From Aradus depressus (lineage: Eukaryota; Arthropoda; Insecta; Hemiptera; Aradidae), in the NCBI GenBank assembly GCA_963662175.1, contig OY759218.1, forward strand, positions 15,342,480-15,406,479: a stretch of 64,000 nucleotides of DNA. Reading direction: 5' to 3'. The notes beneath the pieces were generated by a model. That model worked only from the letters and a program-made list of their open reading frames with translations. It searched no databases and had not been told where the DNA came from. Below are positions 10,111-21,943 of this stretch, piece after piece; within the stretch, counting starts at the first letter, position 1, and every line of letters starts with the position of its first letter. Made by a program: the position numbers and the translations under genes.

Positions 10111-10575
10111 ACTTTTCGTTGCATAGGCACATTTGTGCATATAAATCTGAGCTTCAATGATAAAAATGTAGGGAAAATGGTAAGTAAATATTTCATATTT
10201 TTTAAAAATTCTTATTTTTAGCCACAAATATACAAATGGCAAATAGTGGTTGGTTACTTTATAAAATTTTTATTAATAGTTTAAGAAAACTTTATAAATA
10301 ATCTTTTTTTTTTCAAATAATAATAATAATAACATTACTTACATATCCTTTGATTTTTTTTACAGTATTTTCCAATAATAAGTTTCCTAAAAAGCTAAAA
10401 AAAATTGTGTAGATAATCTTGTAGTTTTTCTATTCTAGATAACAGAATACTGTTATAATAAAAGTCTATAGAACAGCTTCAAGAAAATATAACAATAATA
10501 AAAATACATATACGTGTGTATGAAAATCTCCCTCTTATTTTTATATAAATTTATTTATATGTATTCAGCTGTTTA
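10111..10575. other. Intergenic AT-rich sequence
   Basis: AT-rich, with short AAT-type simple repeats near 10,316-10,333. No gene or element is recognised. Confidence 0.5.
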
Positions 10576-10904
10576 AAGTAGCGGATCCAGAAAAATTTAA
10601 TATAGGAAGAGCACATAACTCTTATGTTATGTTAAAATACATATTTTGAAGTTTTCACATATTTTGAAAACAAGAAATGAAATGAAATTCAAGGTTTATT
10701 GGTAATCTTGAGATACAAAAGTAACTGTTGATTCGTTACTTTCAAAATGCAAACAGGGAGATATGTCTACGAGAGGTGTGGAACCTCCACTGAAACGAAA
10801 TAGAAGCCACATCTCCAAATCCATAGTCGCCAGGATTTTCTCTTTACACTGAAATATAAATATTTTTTTTTAAAGGCTAATAATATAGTTTGGATCCACC
10901 ACTG
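10576..10904. mobile_element. Nonautonomous hAT element (MITE)
   Basis: Terminal inverted repeats end in the hAT-like CAGTGGTGGATCC. This is read inward from 10,904 on the minus strand, with AAGTAGCGGATCC as the diverged left end at 10,576. Flanking octamers are GCTGTTTA (10,568-10,575) and GCTGTATA (10,905-10,912), a 7 of 8 match as expected for an aged hAT 8-bp target duplication. There is no coding capacity in its 329 bp. Confidence 0.7.
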
Positions 10905-10912
10905 GCTGTATA

Positions 10913-11486
10913 ATTATAAAATAATAAATGAACTTATATGATTTATAAATTATAATAGAATATCACAAATAACATTAATATTGTTTAGGTAAATACAACA
11001 AAACTTTCGAATTAATCTAAACATTAATAAATAAAAATTTTTAAAAAGAAAATACTATAAAATTTACAGAAAAATAACATTACCGAAAATTCAAAAACTA
11101 ATTAGAAAATACTTAAAATTTGAGTTTTAACTCTACTGACACCTAAAATTTACACTAGAGGAAGTACAAAAAGATATTTTTTCGGTGCCAGAAATTTAGC
11201 TAACCATTCCTTCCTATATTATTAAACTGTAACATTTTGTTTTATATAATTTCTTTACAAATTGGAAGACATAATCTGCATTAATTGCAACAATACATCA
11301 GTTACTCTCGCACACACTCAAAAGGCAGACATTTTCTATATAGACAGGGTGTCCCGCATAGGACAGCTCAAATTAAAATATCTCTAAAAGTTTTCAATTT
11401 AGAAAATAATTCGAATATGTGTATAGCTTTTTGGTGTAGTTTTGCATAAAGACCAAAAGGGCATTAGAAGAGAACATTGAAAAAAA
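10913..11486. other. Intergenic AT-rich sequence with a possible DNA transposon end
   Basis: AT-rich DNA without genes. ACAGGGTGTCCC at about 11,346 resembles termini shared by several cut-and-paste families, but I found no matching partner end, so no element is delimited. Confidence 0.4.
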
Positions 11487-11489
11487 GTT

Positions 11490-12521
11490 GTCGGTGAATC
11501 ACCGGCAATGTATTTCCCTAGAACGAATTAATCATTTACTTTTTCGCTCCTCCTCGAAAATTAGTCAACCGTTTGCGCTAATATTCAACAGTTGACTTAC
11601 CTAAAGACACGTAATCCTCATACTAAATTTAGTGTCGATACATTCATTACATCGGCAGTTATTAGAGTTTTTGAATTGAGCCTCCTTCCCTTCTGCCAAT
11701 TTCGCTGAAAATTAATAAGGAGCGTCCTTATGGGGTTTTGAATTCACATATGAAATTTTGTGTGGATGCATTTATTACAACGGCAGTTTTCAGAATTTTT
11801 GTGTTAAGCCTCTCCCCTAATCCCTCGTTCCCTTTAGTCGATTTACCTGAAAAAAGGGGTTCAGGATTCTATATTCATTCTATCGGGAGTTATCGTGTTC
11901 ACGGAGAGATTTTTTCTTTCATTTATGGAACCAAAAGGTCGGAAAACATGAAATTCCGTTGAAACCTCCGCATCGAATTTTTGACAGATTACATAACTTC
12001 CCCTATACTTTTGTATAGTTGAGGAACTAAAAAAACTGTTGTCTACGAAACTTAAGCTGATAACTACCTAGTCCTTTCCAATGGGTTTTACATCCACAGC
12101 TACACATAGTAAAGAATCTTATAATATCGGTGAAACGTTCTATGTGGAGTTTTCACCGGAAGTTCATATCCAAAAGTGACCGAAACCGAAATGTGTGTCC
12201 GTGAAACGGTTTATCACCAATAAAATGACTATTGACAGGAAATTCTCTACGTAGATCCAGAAACCCATAAGAACGGCACTTATGGATTTTCACCTCTGAG
12301 AGGATCACCTCTAAAAATCTAATAATTGCGATGTAATGAATGACGACATGAAATTAGGACACTCACTAAATTTCTGACAAATAGGCCAATGGGGAGGGCT
12401 TAACTTCAATAATTCCGATAACTAAGATAGATTCAGAGGTTAATAAGTAACCCAAATTACTGGAAACTTATTTTATAATAATTGCAGCTGGGGAAGTATA
12501 CTGCCAATGATTCACTGACTT
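11490..12521. mobile_element. Foldback element with subterminal tandem repeats (most complete copy)
   Basis: Both ends are the same sequence in opposite orientation: GTCGGTGAATCACCGGCAAT followed by GTATTTCCC at the left, and GGGGAAGTATACTGCCAATG followed by ATTCACTGAC at the right. The left arm carries at least two diverged direct subrepeats of about 125-150 bp (AAATTT..GTC/TGGATGCATTTATTACA..CGGCAGTT...). The right arm carries the same subrepeats inverted. Single arms of this family occur at 7355-7907 and 9277-9655. The open frame at 11,738-11,962 is a by-product of the subrepeats. The superfamily is not recognised. Confidence 0.7.
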
Positions 12522-12588
12522 CCTCTTTCTATGGTGGTTTTAGAGACTTTCATTCAGAGCTATACTTTCGTGGGATAGCCTGCTTGTA

Positions 12589-12840
12589 CAGTATGTCTGT
12601 GAAACTGCGGAGCCTGGAGGTCAAATCAACTAGAAAAACTTCCCCATCAGACATGGTGCTTGGAGGAAAAATTTCCTTAAAAAAATTATAAACTAAAAAA
12701 GCAAACTTTTTTGCTCGATATTAATCGAGATATTTTACAACATGTTCAAAAAAAGGGGGAGGATTTTAAAAATTTAAAACATTTTTGTATTTTTTTCTTT
12801 TGACCTGGGCTCACTTTCGACGAGGCTAACAGACACGCTG
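12589..12840. mobile_element. Tc1/mariner-like MITE
   Basis: A 252-bp element whose ends CAGTATGTCTGTGAAACTGC and its mirror TAACAGACACGCTG form an inverted repeat of about 40 bp; GGAGCCTGGAGGTCA pairs with TGACCTGGGCTCAC. TA directly flanks both ends (12,587-12,588 and 12,841-12,842), the target duplication of the Tc1/mariner superfamily. No coding capacity. Confidence 0.7.
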
Positions 12841-12842
12841 TA

Positions 12843-13196
12843 CATTATACACGCACATCATTAGTAAATATATATACAAACAGACTATATTTTCTCTTAA
12901 ATTAATTTCCAATTTTTAATTGTTTTTAAGGCATTAAGAGCTATATGGAGTGAGCAGGATTTATGTAAATTGCTGGAATTAAAATAATCCTGCTTTGATG
13001 TATAACCTAGGGGTGAGAAATCAATAATATTACATTAATTATGTAGGAACAGTATACATTGAGATAAAATTTGATAAACTTTAAAAAATATTTTAAACAT
13101 TTACTATTCAGCAATATATTCAATTATTAAAATATTAATAAAATATGCATGATTTTTAATTTATTTATTATGAATCTAATTAAATTAGCACTTTGA
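12843..13196. other. Intergenic AT-rich sequence
   Basis: AT-rich. No gene or repeat structure is recognised. Confidence 0.5.
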
Positions 13197-14093
13197 GAGC
13201 CGTCCATAAATTACGTAACCCCATGTTTGATCCCCTCTCCTCCTTGTCAGTGTCACACTCTTCTCAAATAACCATGTAACGAAACATATTATGAATTCGA
13301 AAATGTTCATACAATTAACGATATATTTGTAAGTAAACATTGAGGAAATACATAGGAATAATAATTGTGTGACTTAGTCCATTTGATGAATCCAATAACA
13401 AAGATGAGATGTGTCTCCCGAAACGTTTAACGTTATTATGTATTAAGTTTATAACTTGAAACCAATTGGGAGATATATTACTTTAAAAAATTACTATATT
13501 AACTGAAAATCTTCTCATTCAATCACAATCAAAATGTTTCCGTATGAAATAAAAAAAATTATAAATTATAAATAAAATTTTACACATCGGTTAATGTTTC
13601 AAAACTTAATATTTTCCATGTTTAAATACTTATTATTATATGTCAATCATAATACCCAGTATACAATTTATATTTTCGTCTTCATAATAAAATGTGTGGC
13701 TAAAAAGTATATCGACCATGTGACCATTGAAAAAATCTTTTAATAATTAAAAAAATGGCCTTAAGTCAAGGAAAATGGTGATTATTAAAAAGATTTTTTT
13801 TCATGGTGGATACTTTTTAGCTATGTGCACAACGCCTGTGAGAACTTTATGCTTAAAAAGGGAGTCGATTTAGAGAAATGAATGACAGTTACAAAACTAA
13901 TTGCATATGAAATTTTTGAAAAAATAAACAGTAGAAAATGAATAACTTTTGCAATTACTTTTAGAACACAATACAAAGTTCGAAAAAAAATTAAACTTGA
14001 TAAAATTTAATTATATACATTTTATAAAAAGTTGACAAAATTACGAATGAAATTCTCCCCAACCCCTCGAGTGACGTAATTTATGGACGGCTC
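13197..14093. mobile_element. DNA transposon relic with GAGCCGTCCATAAATTACGT ends
   Basis: A perfect 20-bp terminal inverted repeat: GAGCCGTCCATAAATTACGT at 13,197-13,216, mirrored at 14,074-14,093. Such GTCCATAAATTACGT ends occur widely in arthropod repeats. The 897-bp interior has no transposase. It contains a nested foldback at 13,692-13,827 and, near 13,405-13,440, a GATGAGATGTGTCTCCCGAA hairpin-like motif. No clear target duplication was found. Confidence 0.7.
13692..13827. mobile_element. Nested foldback MITE
   Basis: GTGGCTAAAAAGTATATCGA followed by CCATG at the left is mirrored by CATGGTGGATACTTTTTAGC followed by TATG at the right. The inner AATCTTTTAATAAT also pairs with ATTATTAAAAAGATT. 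The 136-bp unit sits inside the larger element at 13,197-14,093, so it inserted later. Confidence 0.7.
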
Positions 14094-14414
14094 CTTATAT
14101 TGAATATTCAAAATGGTGTATACTTTTAATTGAAATTTACACCATTATATATATCGTGTATTACAATTGAAAGGATTGTATGCAAAGCACTTTGGGCACT
14201 GAGGAATTCCATTTTTGAAAATATAAAATATCACTGTTTTGCAAGGAACCCGTCACTCCAATCTTCGCAATGTTAGTAGGGTGGAATAGCAGTGGAATCA
14301 AAATGAATAGAGAGGAACATAACTGAGAAATAACCTGAATAACAATGGAAGGTAATGAGGTCTAGAGTGGCATGGCATTGTTAGATGAGACATTGGTACA
14401 GTTGGAAGTAAGGA
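14094..14414. other. Intergenic AT-rich sequence
   Basis: No gene or repeat recognised. Confidence 0.5.
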
Positions 14415-14490
14415 CGGGCATCTTAGCTCAGGCAGTAAACACTAACAATCTCAAGATACCTCGTTCGAACACAGGGATAGTCTGTTCAAT
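14415..14490 (+). mobile_element. tRNA-like head of a second SINE family (or tRNA pseudogene)
   Basis: A box TTAGCTCAGGCAG at about 14,423 and B box CGTTCGAACAC at about 14,462, about 39 bp apart. This is the arrangement of a Pol III internal promoter. The sequence between (AAACACTAACAATCTCAAGA) does not fold into a convincing anticodon arm and no acceptor stem closes, so it is not a functional tRNA gene. Its sequence differs from the SINE behind the satellite. The downstream body and its end are not delimited. Confidence 0.5.
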
Positions 14491-15833
14491 TAATTGTTCA
14501 AATTCAAACGAAAATATATTTTAGTTGTGTTATACAGCGCCATTTCGGTGACCCTTTGCCATTACATCGAGATTTAATTCTTTGGGTTTTATTTTATTTT
14601 TCCTGTCAGGAAGAATGTATAGCATCAATAATGATTTTATAAATGGCATTACAGTGCCCCGAGTGCAGTGCTAAATGCACATTAAACGGTTTCTCTATAG
14701 TATCTCTATCGTTTTCAAGCAACTGCGAATGCTTGAAACTACACTTTTACTTATTTTGACGTCCTGCTTCACACACTAAACTTCACAAAAAAATTTTTAA
14801 AAACGTTTTGCTTAGGTTGTGATACAGAAGTTACATAGCCCCGACCTAACACGTCCTTTCATAGAGACAACATGCCTACAGTTGTGAGGTACGAATGGGG
14901 AGAGGTGGTTAAGCCCTGACTTCTCCTATTAGACCTGCGCAAGGTTATCCTTTATGCTATTTACATACACTGCACTATTCTTTCCGCCATCAGAAATAGT
15001 TTTAAATTATATTTTCTCCATTAGCCTTGCTCGTTTTGAAGTAAACTCCACATTATTGTTTAAAAAAAAATTGATAATTTAAAATTTGAAGGTTATTTCT
15101 AATTACCGCACCGTATTTAAGTTAAACAATTTAGCTATCTCTCAATCGAACACACTTCTATTGTATTCAATTATAATTACTTATTTTAATATACATAAAT
15201 TATATTATTTTCTTACAATTTTTGCTGTTTTCATTATTTATATAATAAAAATATATATTTTAAATACAGTCATCTGTATACAATTTCTTATAACGCATAA
15301 CAATAAATAGGTGTAAAAATTTACAGATAGAGTGGACCAAGGAGACCTCTTTCACCTCAACTCATTACGGCTAATCGTTCAAAAGATATTCCGAGGAATC
15401 CATCTTGTGGATGTGGGGGATACCTGGTGTCCCTCGAAGAACCAGCCACATTTCTCTAGAACTGCTCCATAAAATAAGAACATTAAAATTCAAACTCATA
15501 CTAGTTTTGTAATGTGTATCCAGTTTTGTTTTCATCATATATAATTTTTGAGATTTTTTATATCTTTCGTTATTTCAAATTAAATTCCAGAACATGAAGT
15601 TAAATTAAATTTCATACATATTTTCAAAAAGGAGAGGAATAGGCGTGGTTTTATGAGCGGGGAGCGAGAATTGACAAGCAGAGAAGGGGCCGGGGCCGCT
15701 GTGGTTAGCCCGGTCCTGCCTTGAAACTGTCACATATGATTTAGGATGAACACAAAATCAATTATTAACATTTTTAGTTTGCTCATGAAGAACGTTAAGT
15801 TAAAACAACAGTAATTAAATGCACTTTTGTATC
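14491..15833. other. Intergenic sequence
   Basis: Mostly AT-rich. The + frame at 15,086-15,310 is a run of AT-rich codons without domain character. A short G+C-rich patch occurs near 15,650-15,720 (GAAGGGGCCGGGGCCGCTGT). No gene is supported. Part of the left end may be the body of the SINE head at 14,415. Confidence 0.5.
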
Positions 15834-15841
15834 AATATATA

Positions 15842-16711
15842 CAGAGTTGGGCATTAGCTAGCTAATTTTTAGTTAGCTAAAGTGTAACTACAGCTAATAG
15901 CTTAAACAGCTGTTGCGATAAAAATGCAGTTAATTTAGCTATTAACTGTTGACACGCAGCTAATTTTTACAACTAAATTAGTTTTTAGTAGAAATAAACA
16001 GCTAATCGTTTTAAGCTATAGAAAATAGCTGTCATGGCAACTTAAACTAATTAGCTTTAGCAGCCAACTAACAACTAATTATCTCCTTACGTGTGTTTTT
16101 TGAGCAAGGGGTTGAGTGTGAGAATTATTTGCTTTAGGGGAAAAAATCATAACATGAGATTTTTATTTTTATAATTTGAAAATCATTTTGTGATTTTTGT
16201 CAAGAAATATCTAATAATAATTATTATTATTGTTGAGGGAAAAAATTTAACTCAAAAATAACTCGTTATTTCTTTCGCTTGTAATAAAACTAGAAACGCT
16301 TATATTGCTTAAAATTTGAAGTGGCAAGTTGAGAGTGTTTTTATTTCATTCAGCGTGAAAAATTCTATTTTAAAAAATCGGTCATTTAACCACTTTTTAA
16401 TTAATACGATATGCTGACAAATTAAACTGTCCACAAACCAAATATAAAACCATAAAGTAAACAGTAATTATATTTTATCTTCCTATTTGATATTTAATGC
16501 TTAGTTATTACTTCAAAATATACAATTAACAATGTTATTTATTAGTTTGTAGTTGTAAAGATACCTATTTCAGCTAATAGCTAATTTAGTTACAAGAATC
16601 AACTATGGGCAAACAGATAACAACTGATCTTTAGCTCTTGTCCATTACAACTACAGCTAATTTAGCTATAGTTTTTAGCTATTAGTTATAGCTCATTTTT
16701 ACCCAACTCTG
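15842..16711. mobile_element. Nonautonomous hAT transposon
   Basis: Ends are CAGAGTTGGGCATTAGCTA and its mirror TTTTACCCAACTCTG, typical hAT termini starting CAGAG. The 8-bp target duplication AATATATA is perfect on both sides (15,834-15,841 and 16,712-16,719). Both subterminal regions are crowded with copies of AGCTAAT/ATTAGCT in both orientations, the kind of reiterated motif hAT transposases bind. The 870-bp interior has no transposase frame. The intact duplication suggests a fairly recent insertion. Confidence 0.9.
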
Positions 16712-16719
16712 AATATATA

Positions 16720-17545
16720 TTATGCTTCGAGTTAGACTGGGAAACCTAATGAAAAAAAATAACGAATTGTTTAGTAAGAGTACTACAAGGTGCCAGGAAA
16801 TCTACTAACTTTCTGTCTCAACATCAGTTTAAGCACATTTTTAGATGACTTATATAGAAAGTAGTTTATGCGCTCTCGGTCTACCGTCTGCTGTCTACGA
16901 TTTGGAGGTCGTATATTTAAAAAATGTGCATGAAATTTAATATACATTTGCGATTTTTTAAGAAAAATGTATAAAATTTCATTGAAAAATGAAAGCATCC
17001 ATCAATATTTCAAAAACTACATGTGGTTTTAAAAAAAAACGTAGACTGGTCCCATGAAGAGAAGACAATCCGTGTATATTTCACCCCTAGATCAACTCCC
17101 ATTTATTTCTGAATACAATTTTTTCAAACTCAATTTTTTTTTGCAAGAGAAGCATTCCAAACATAGTTTTCATGTCAATAAACAAATAATAAAAAAAAAA
17201 AATTTAATTAACATCTAATAGAATTTTCATAACATATTAATGTATATATATATATTTTAATAAAAATTATTTACAACAATTTGAAGTTGCAATGATACTA
17301 AAAAATGACATTTATTGATATTATCAAAATTTATGATAACAGATTTTGCAGAAGCACATGTGTATTTTTTTTTCTTTCTATTGTAACATTTACTTTTCAT
17401 TTTGTTTTGTAGATAAATAATAACACTTTCTAATAAAAATATCGTTGACACTATAAACAATTATTTTTAGATAATTTTGTTTGTTTTGAAAAAATAATCT
17501 CAAACTTTACCAAATAAGTAACAGATAGTTAATTACCTACCTATG
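16720..17545. other. Intergenic AT-rich sequence
   Basis: Very AT-rich. The minus-strand frames at 16,783-16,998 and 17,257-17,460 are low-complexity, without domains. No gene recognised. Confidence 0.5.
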
Positions 17546-17547
17546 AC

Positions 17548-17864
17548 TCATGCCGAGCTTCAACTATAAGGTCATATCGCCTACTACCAGAGCGCTCTTT
17601 TGTTGCTCTTGTGGACATGAGCCCGTACAGTAGGAGTCCTAAATGTTGCTTTCTAAGTCTTATTTATCAGGGTATGGATCTTTAAAGAGTATCTGACATC
17701 GTCCAGGCTCGGGACCATCGCTTAACGTCCCAGCCGAAGGACGACGTGCTCAAGATTCTTTCATCTCTCACATAAAAAACCTAAGGGCTTCGACCGGTTT
17801 TCGATCCCCCGATCTTGAACTCAGTAGGCTAGCAAGCTACCTCTCAGCTACCGGCGCTCTCGAA
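17548..17864 (-). mobile_element. tRNA-derived SINE, near-complete copy (best reference for the family)
   Basis: Read on the minus strand from 17,864: GAGCGCCGGTAGCTGAGAGG gives the tRNA-like 5' end with A box TAGCTGAGAGG. About 40 bp later comes a B-box-like GGATCGAAAACC. The body then runs TTAGGTTTTTTATG, GGGACGTTAAGCGATGGTCC and TAGGACTCC, to a 3' end GAGCGCTCTTTTGTTGC-like in plus sense followed by GGTCATATCGCC. This order is identical to the satellite monomer, which makes this the ancestral single-copy form. No clear target duplication is visible, so the exact ends are uncertain. Confidence 0.8.
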
Positions 17865-19022
17865 AAAGAAACATTTTTAAAAATATGAAAAAAGTATCGT
17901 GGATTTCCTTAAACATAACCAATAAATCTTCTCAGTATGAAATGTGGCACTTTAATAGCTTCAAATAGCGATGTTCAAACTTTTAAAGTGCGCGAAGTTG
18001 GAGTGGTGTTACACTTGAGAAAAAAAAAAAAATCAAAACTCCATGAAATCGGTAACAGACGAAATAATGTAAAATTGTTTGAAATCGTTGAATACATACT
18101 ATAACATATCAAAATTATTTGAAAATCAAAAATTTGATGCCAAAAAAGTGTTTTTCTCTTTCGGATGGAAAAGACCCATTTGCATTTACAAATATACTAT
18201 TTTTGAAGATTAATGTTACTATTAGTATAAAATAAAAATAGTACAAGAAGTGTTGCTAGAATATTATGTTGCTATTAGTAGGATTCCTTTGAATGGAATA
18301 GACAAGTACATAGTTGAACATATGTCGTAACATTAAATATTGAAGGCTCGTAAATTAATAATATTTAACAAATTATTTTAAATTATATAATGAGATTCAA
18401 GCAACACTTTCTATAATTAATACTTGGAAATACATCTAACTCCCAGTTTGAATAACGCTACATAATTGCATTAACATTTAAAACATAAAATTTTATGTGT
18501 GTATGTCAAGGAAGATCAAATACCACAATATTTTTATTTTTTAATTGACAAGCATTTTTTCATTGATAAATAAACTTTCAATCATTTTCGAAATTCCATC
18601 AAAAACATTTTTTTTCTACATTTAATATGATTAAAAATGAAAATTGGAAGAGCTCTTTCAGAATGAAGAATTCATGGAGAACTGGAAATTAGCGTGCATT
18701 GTTCTCATGGTAGACCGTTTTATATTTAAAAATATATCTTTAAATATTCAAGTACTCTAAAAATTGTCAAACTAAAAATAGTTCAACAAAATTACCGTTT
18801 TTTATATTTTTTGTTCAATATTACTCCAGGTTAACGAAGAAAAAAAAAATTAATCATGGAGTTATGCTTTGAGAGTAGGATGTTATGCTTTTAGAGTTGG
18901 GCGATTCGAAATGAAATTCATACGGTTTGATAAAACTACGTTAAACACTTATATACAAATTTGTAAGGAAATTCAGTTGCGGAACTGTTATATGGGACAA
19001 ACCGAATGCAAGGCAATATATA
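17865..19022. other. Intergenic AT-rich sequence
   Basis: No gene or element is recognised. The + frame at 18,869-19,060 runs into the end of the pogo-like relic and has no domain. Confidence 0.5.
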
Positions 19023-19024
19023 TA

Positions 19025-19853
19025 CAGTCGACTGAGCTTAATATGGGAATGGATAATTAAGACAACCGCATTAGGGGACATTTCTGATAAAACGGAATCA
19101 AAAATAAGTACAATTTCACCGTTTTATCGGGACAAAACATCGGATAATCTGGCCAGAATGTTCTGAAACTCCCTAGTTTTCCGAGAAGCGAAATGTAAAC
19201 AAAAAGTGAGTTAATGACCCAAAAGGGGAGAAAAGATTCAGTCAGTTTTTAATCGGCGCTCTTCCGAGTAGGTACAGTACGTGCATGCTCCTTTGTTCAA
19301 AATGCCCCATAAAGACTGAAGTGTTGCCCAAAAAGAAGAACTTTTAAACAAAATGAAAGAACATCCCTAACACTTGAATCGGAGTTTGTCAGAAATTAAA
19401 GTATCGAAAACTACGATTGCGCTAATTCGAGTAAGTGAAAGGGACATCGTGGACAAGAATCAAGAATCTTGGGACCTATCAAAAAACAATAAATAAGCAT
19501 AGCCCCTACAGATCCGTCCTCTTCAAATGTTAAGTATTTTTTCCCCACTGTTTTATTTTCGATTCCTTATCAACTATTGTTGGAGTAAAAATACAGGTTA
19601 ATAAGAATATAATTTCTACGTGATAGATATTTCATGATTATGGGTACGTAAAACATGTAATAAAGAAATTTGTTATTCAAAGCTGAATCGTAATTATCAC
19701 TGCCAGTTTTTTAATTGAAATTACTCACTCCTTATTTAATTTTAGTATAACAAAAAAGTAAAATTCGTTAATTTGGGTAACCAATGGAAAAGCCCGATTT
19801 TTCAAGTTGATACTTTGGTCATTTCTTTTAAAGATTACCCGAATTTTCGACTG
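19025..19853 (+). mobile_element. Decayed pogo/Tigger-like DNA transposon
   Basis: The left end CAGTCGACTGAGC is preceded by TA; the right end TTTTCGACTG mirrors the first bases but is followed by TT, a mutated TA. From about 19,300 the + strand reads MPHKD*SVAQKEELLNKMKE, then HP*HLNRSLSEIKVSKTTIA. This resembles the N-terminal helix-turn-helix of pogo/Tigger transposases and is interrupted by two stops. The catalytic domain is absent. The identification rests on this segment and the ends together. Confidence 0.5.
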
Positions 19854-21940
19854 TTACAATATATAAATATATTTTTTGATGGAAAATATGCAAAAAAAAA
19901 AATAGTTAAAGACTTTAATTAGTGGTAACATTCAACAAAGCATGTCCATACACACACATATACATCTTTGGAATGAGAAATATTAAATTATTAACAAAAT
20001 AATCAAAACTGGATAACAAATTATTATTGTCATTGTATTATTTGTCTAAAATTTTAATACTCTAATTATTATCACTGAATACGCAAAAAATTAAATAGTA
20101 TTTTAAAAAATAATTTTTATTATTGCTAACGCAGCATTATTTATATTATTATGTTAATACAATACTAGGTCAATTGAACGAAGATTTTTTTAAATGTTTT
20201 TATTTTTTATTTAGTAATTATAATGAGCTTAATAGAAAAACTATGATATGTAAATGGAAAATAATTAATAAATGAAGCTTTTGAAATTATAGTTGCATGC
20301 TTAGTATTATCAGATGTATTAATTTATGTTTACACGCCGTCAATAAATATGTAACAATTGTGTAATCTGAATATATTACATGTTATATAATTATATAGCC
20401 CCGTATAGTAGGGAATGAGGTGAATGATTACCCCGTACCAAGTCATCAAATTGTCCAGTGAGATCACTTCCCATCTCAATGTTAATTTTTTTAAATTAAA
20501 TTCCTCTAATCGAATGATGTTAATTTACCAAGTTTTGGGCTCCAATTAGTAAATCAATACCAGTAACTCTTAGATGAATTTGAATAAAAATAATAATAAA
20601 TTACATTGAAATAGGGATAATGTGAATTGTATATTATAGGGTACATAATTATATATCCTATAATAGATTATATACATTATGTAATTCTGCCTTACAGATT
20701 TTTCATCAGTATCAGCTATGGAATACATAAAAAAATAATATAATTTTACATAATAGCACTAACTACATTACTTTAAGAAAAGAAATATACAAAACACAGG
20801 TGCATATTTAAAAATAATAATTATAATGGAAAACAATTTTTTTAAATACATTTAAAACGTATGTCCTTTTTTTTTTTTTTTTTTTGTTTTTTGTATTTTT
20901 TTAAAATAGAATAGTTAAAACAGACATATAAAGATCTCTGCCAAAAATATAAGTAGCCTAATATTAAAAGTACACAACCAAGTATAGACAAATTTATATA
21001 CAAGATAATTTTTTTTCCCCTAGGTATTAATTATAATCTTTACAATAGAAATTGTAATAAAAATAATTATGACTCGTCTTATCTTATATATGTATATTTA
21101 TATAATTTTTTTTTTGTTTCATAATTTAATAATATATATGTACGTACTTACATATATAAGAATATATATGCACATATTTATTGTATAATATGTAGAATAT
21201 AACACACACATGAACAAGGTGTCTCAAATAAAGTGAGCAAGGAAAATGTCGAGAATCTATTGAAAAAGAACTTAATTTCTTTTAATTTAATTCAATTTTC
21301 ATATTTCTATTAAAATCAACAACAAATAGAACTTTAAACAATTGTTTGTAAGTATAGAATATAATCATGATTTCGTATTTATTATAACAAAGGATGTGAG
21401 AGACACAGAACATTTTGTAGATAGTGAAACATGTTATTTATTAGGATTGAAAAAATAATACATCAAAATCTTCTCAATCAATAAATTAAAATGTTTTTCA
21501 CATAAATAAAAGTCATAGAAAGAATATAAGTTTATTCGCTAATACAGAAAAAAATACACTAAAATATATGCCACACAACCCCTGTTATAATATGTAAAAA
21601 AATTATCATTTTTGCAGTGTCTGCGTCTAGAAATGATTGTTTAAAATTGTCATTAATGATTTTATCTTAAGTCGTTCTCGATATGTCGTGCTCAGTTAAT
21701 GTGAAACGAACTGTACACAGGTTGTCCTCAATAAGACATCCAACTTGCCAAAACATATGGACCACTACATTAATAGAATTTTTACATCTATGAAAGTTTT
21801 TGGAAATAGTTTTAAATTTACTAGGTAAAAATAGAAGTAAGTAGAACTCTAAGTGTTAAAGATTAACATTACATTTTAAAGGCAATATTCCTTATGATAT
21901 ATTGTTTCTTGCCAACATCCTTATAGTTAGTTATTGCGAC
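19854..21940. other. Intergenic very AT-rich sequence
   Basis: Long AT-rich stretch with poly-T at about 20,869-20,885 and AT microsatellite-like runs at 21,080-21,190. No gene is supported. GGTGTCTCAAATAAAGTGAG at about 21,220 and CAGGTTGTCCTCAATAAG at about 21,720 resemble DNA transposon termini, but they do not form an inverted pair. Confidence 0.5.
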
Positions 21941-21943
21941 CCA

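Noticed and set aside
11738..11962. 74-codon frame in the foldback element
   Set aside because: It lies within the subterminal repeats; the other copies of the family do not keep it open.
11343..12843. One large element from ACAGGGTGTCCC to the mirrored GACACGCTGTA
   Set aside because: The right end pairs better with 12,589 as a 252-bp MITE with TA flanks; the left sequence is left unpaired.
13405..13440. Third hammerhead-like hairpin (GATGAGATGTGTCTCCCGAA followed by ACG)
   Set aside because: It has a stem and a GAAAC, but CUGANGA is not present (AAGATGA), so it lacks the core.
15650..15720. CpG-island-like promoter
   Set aside because: The G+C-rich patch is only about 70 bp with no gene or start nearby.
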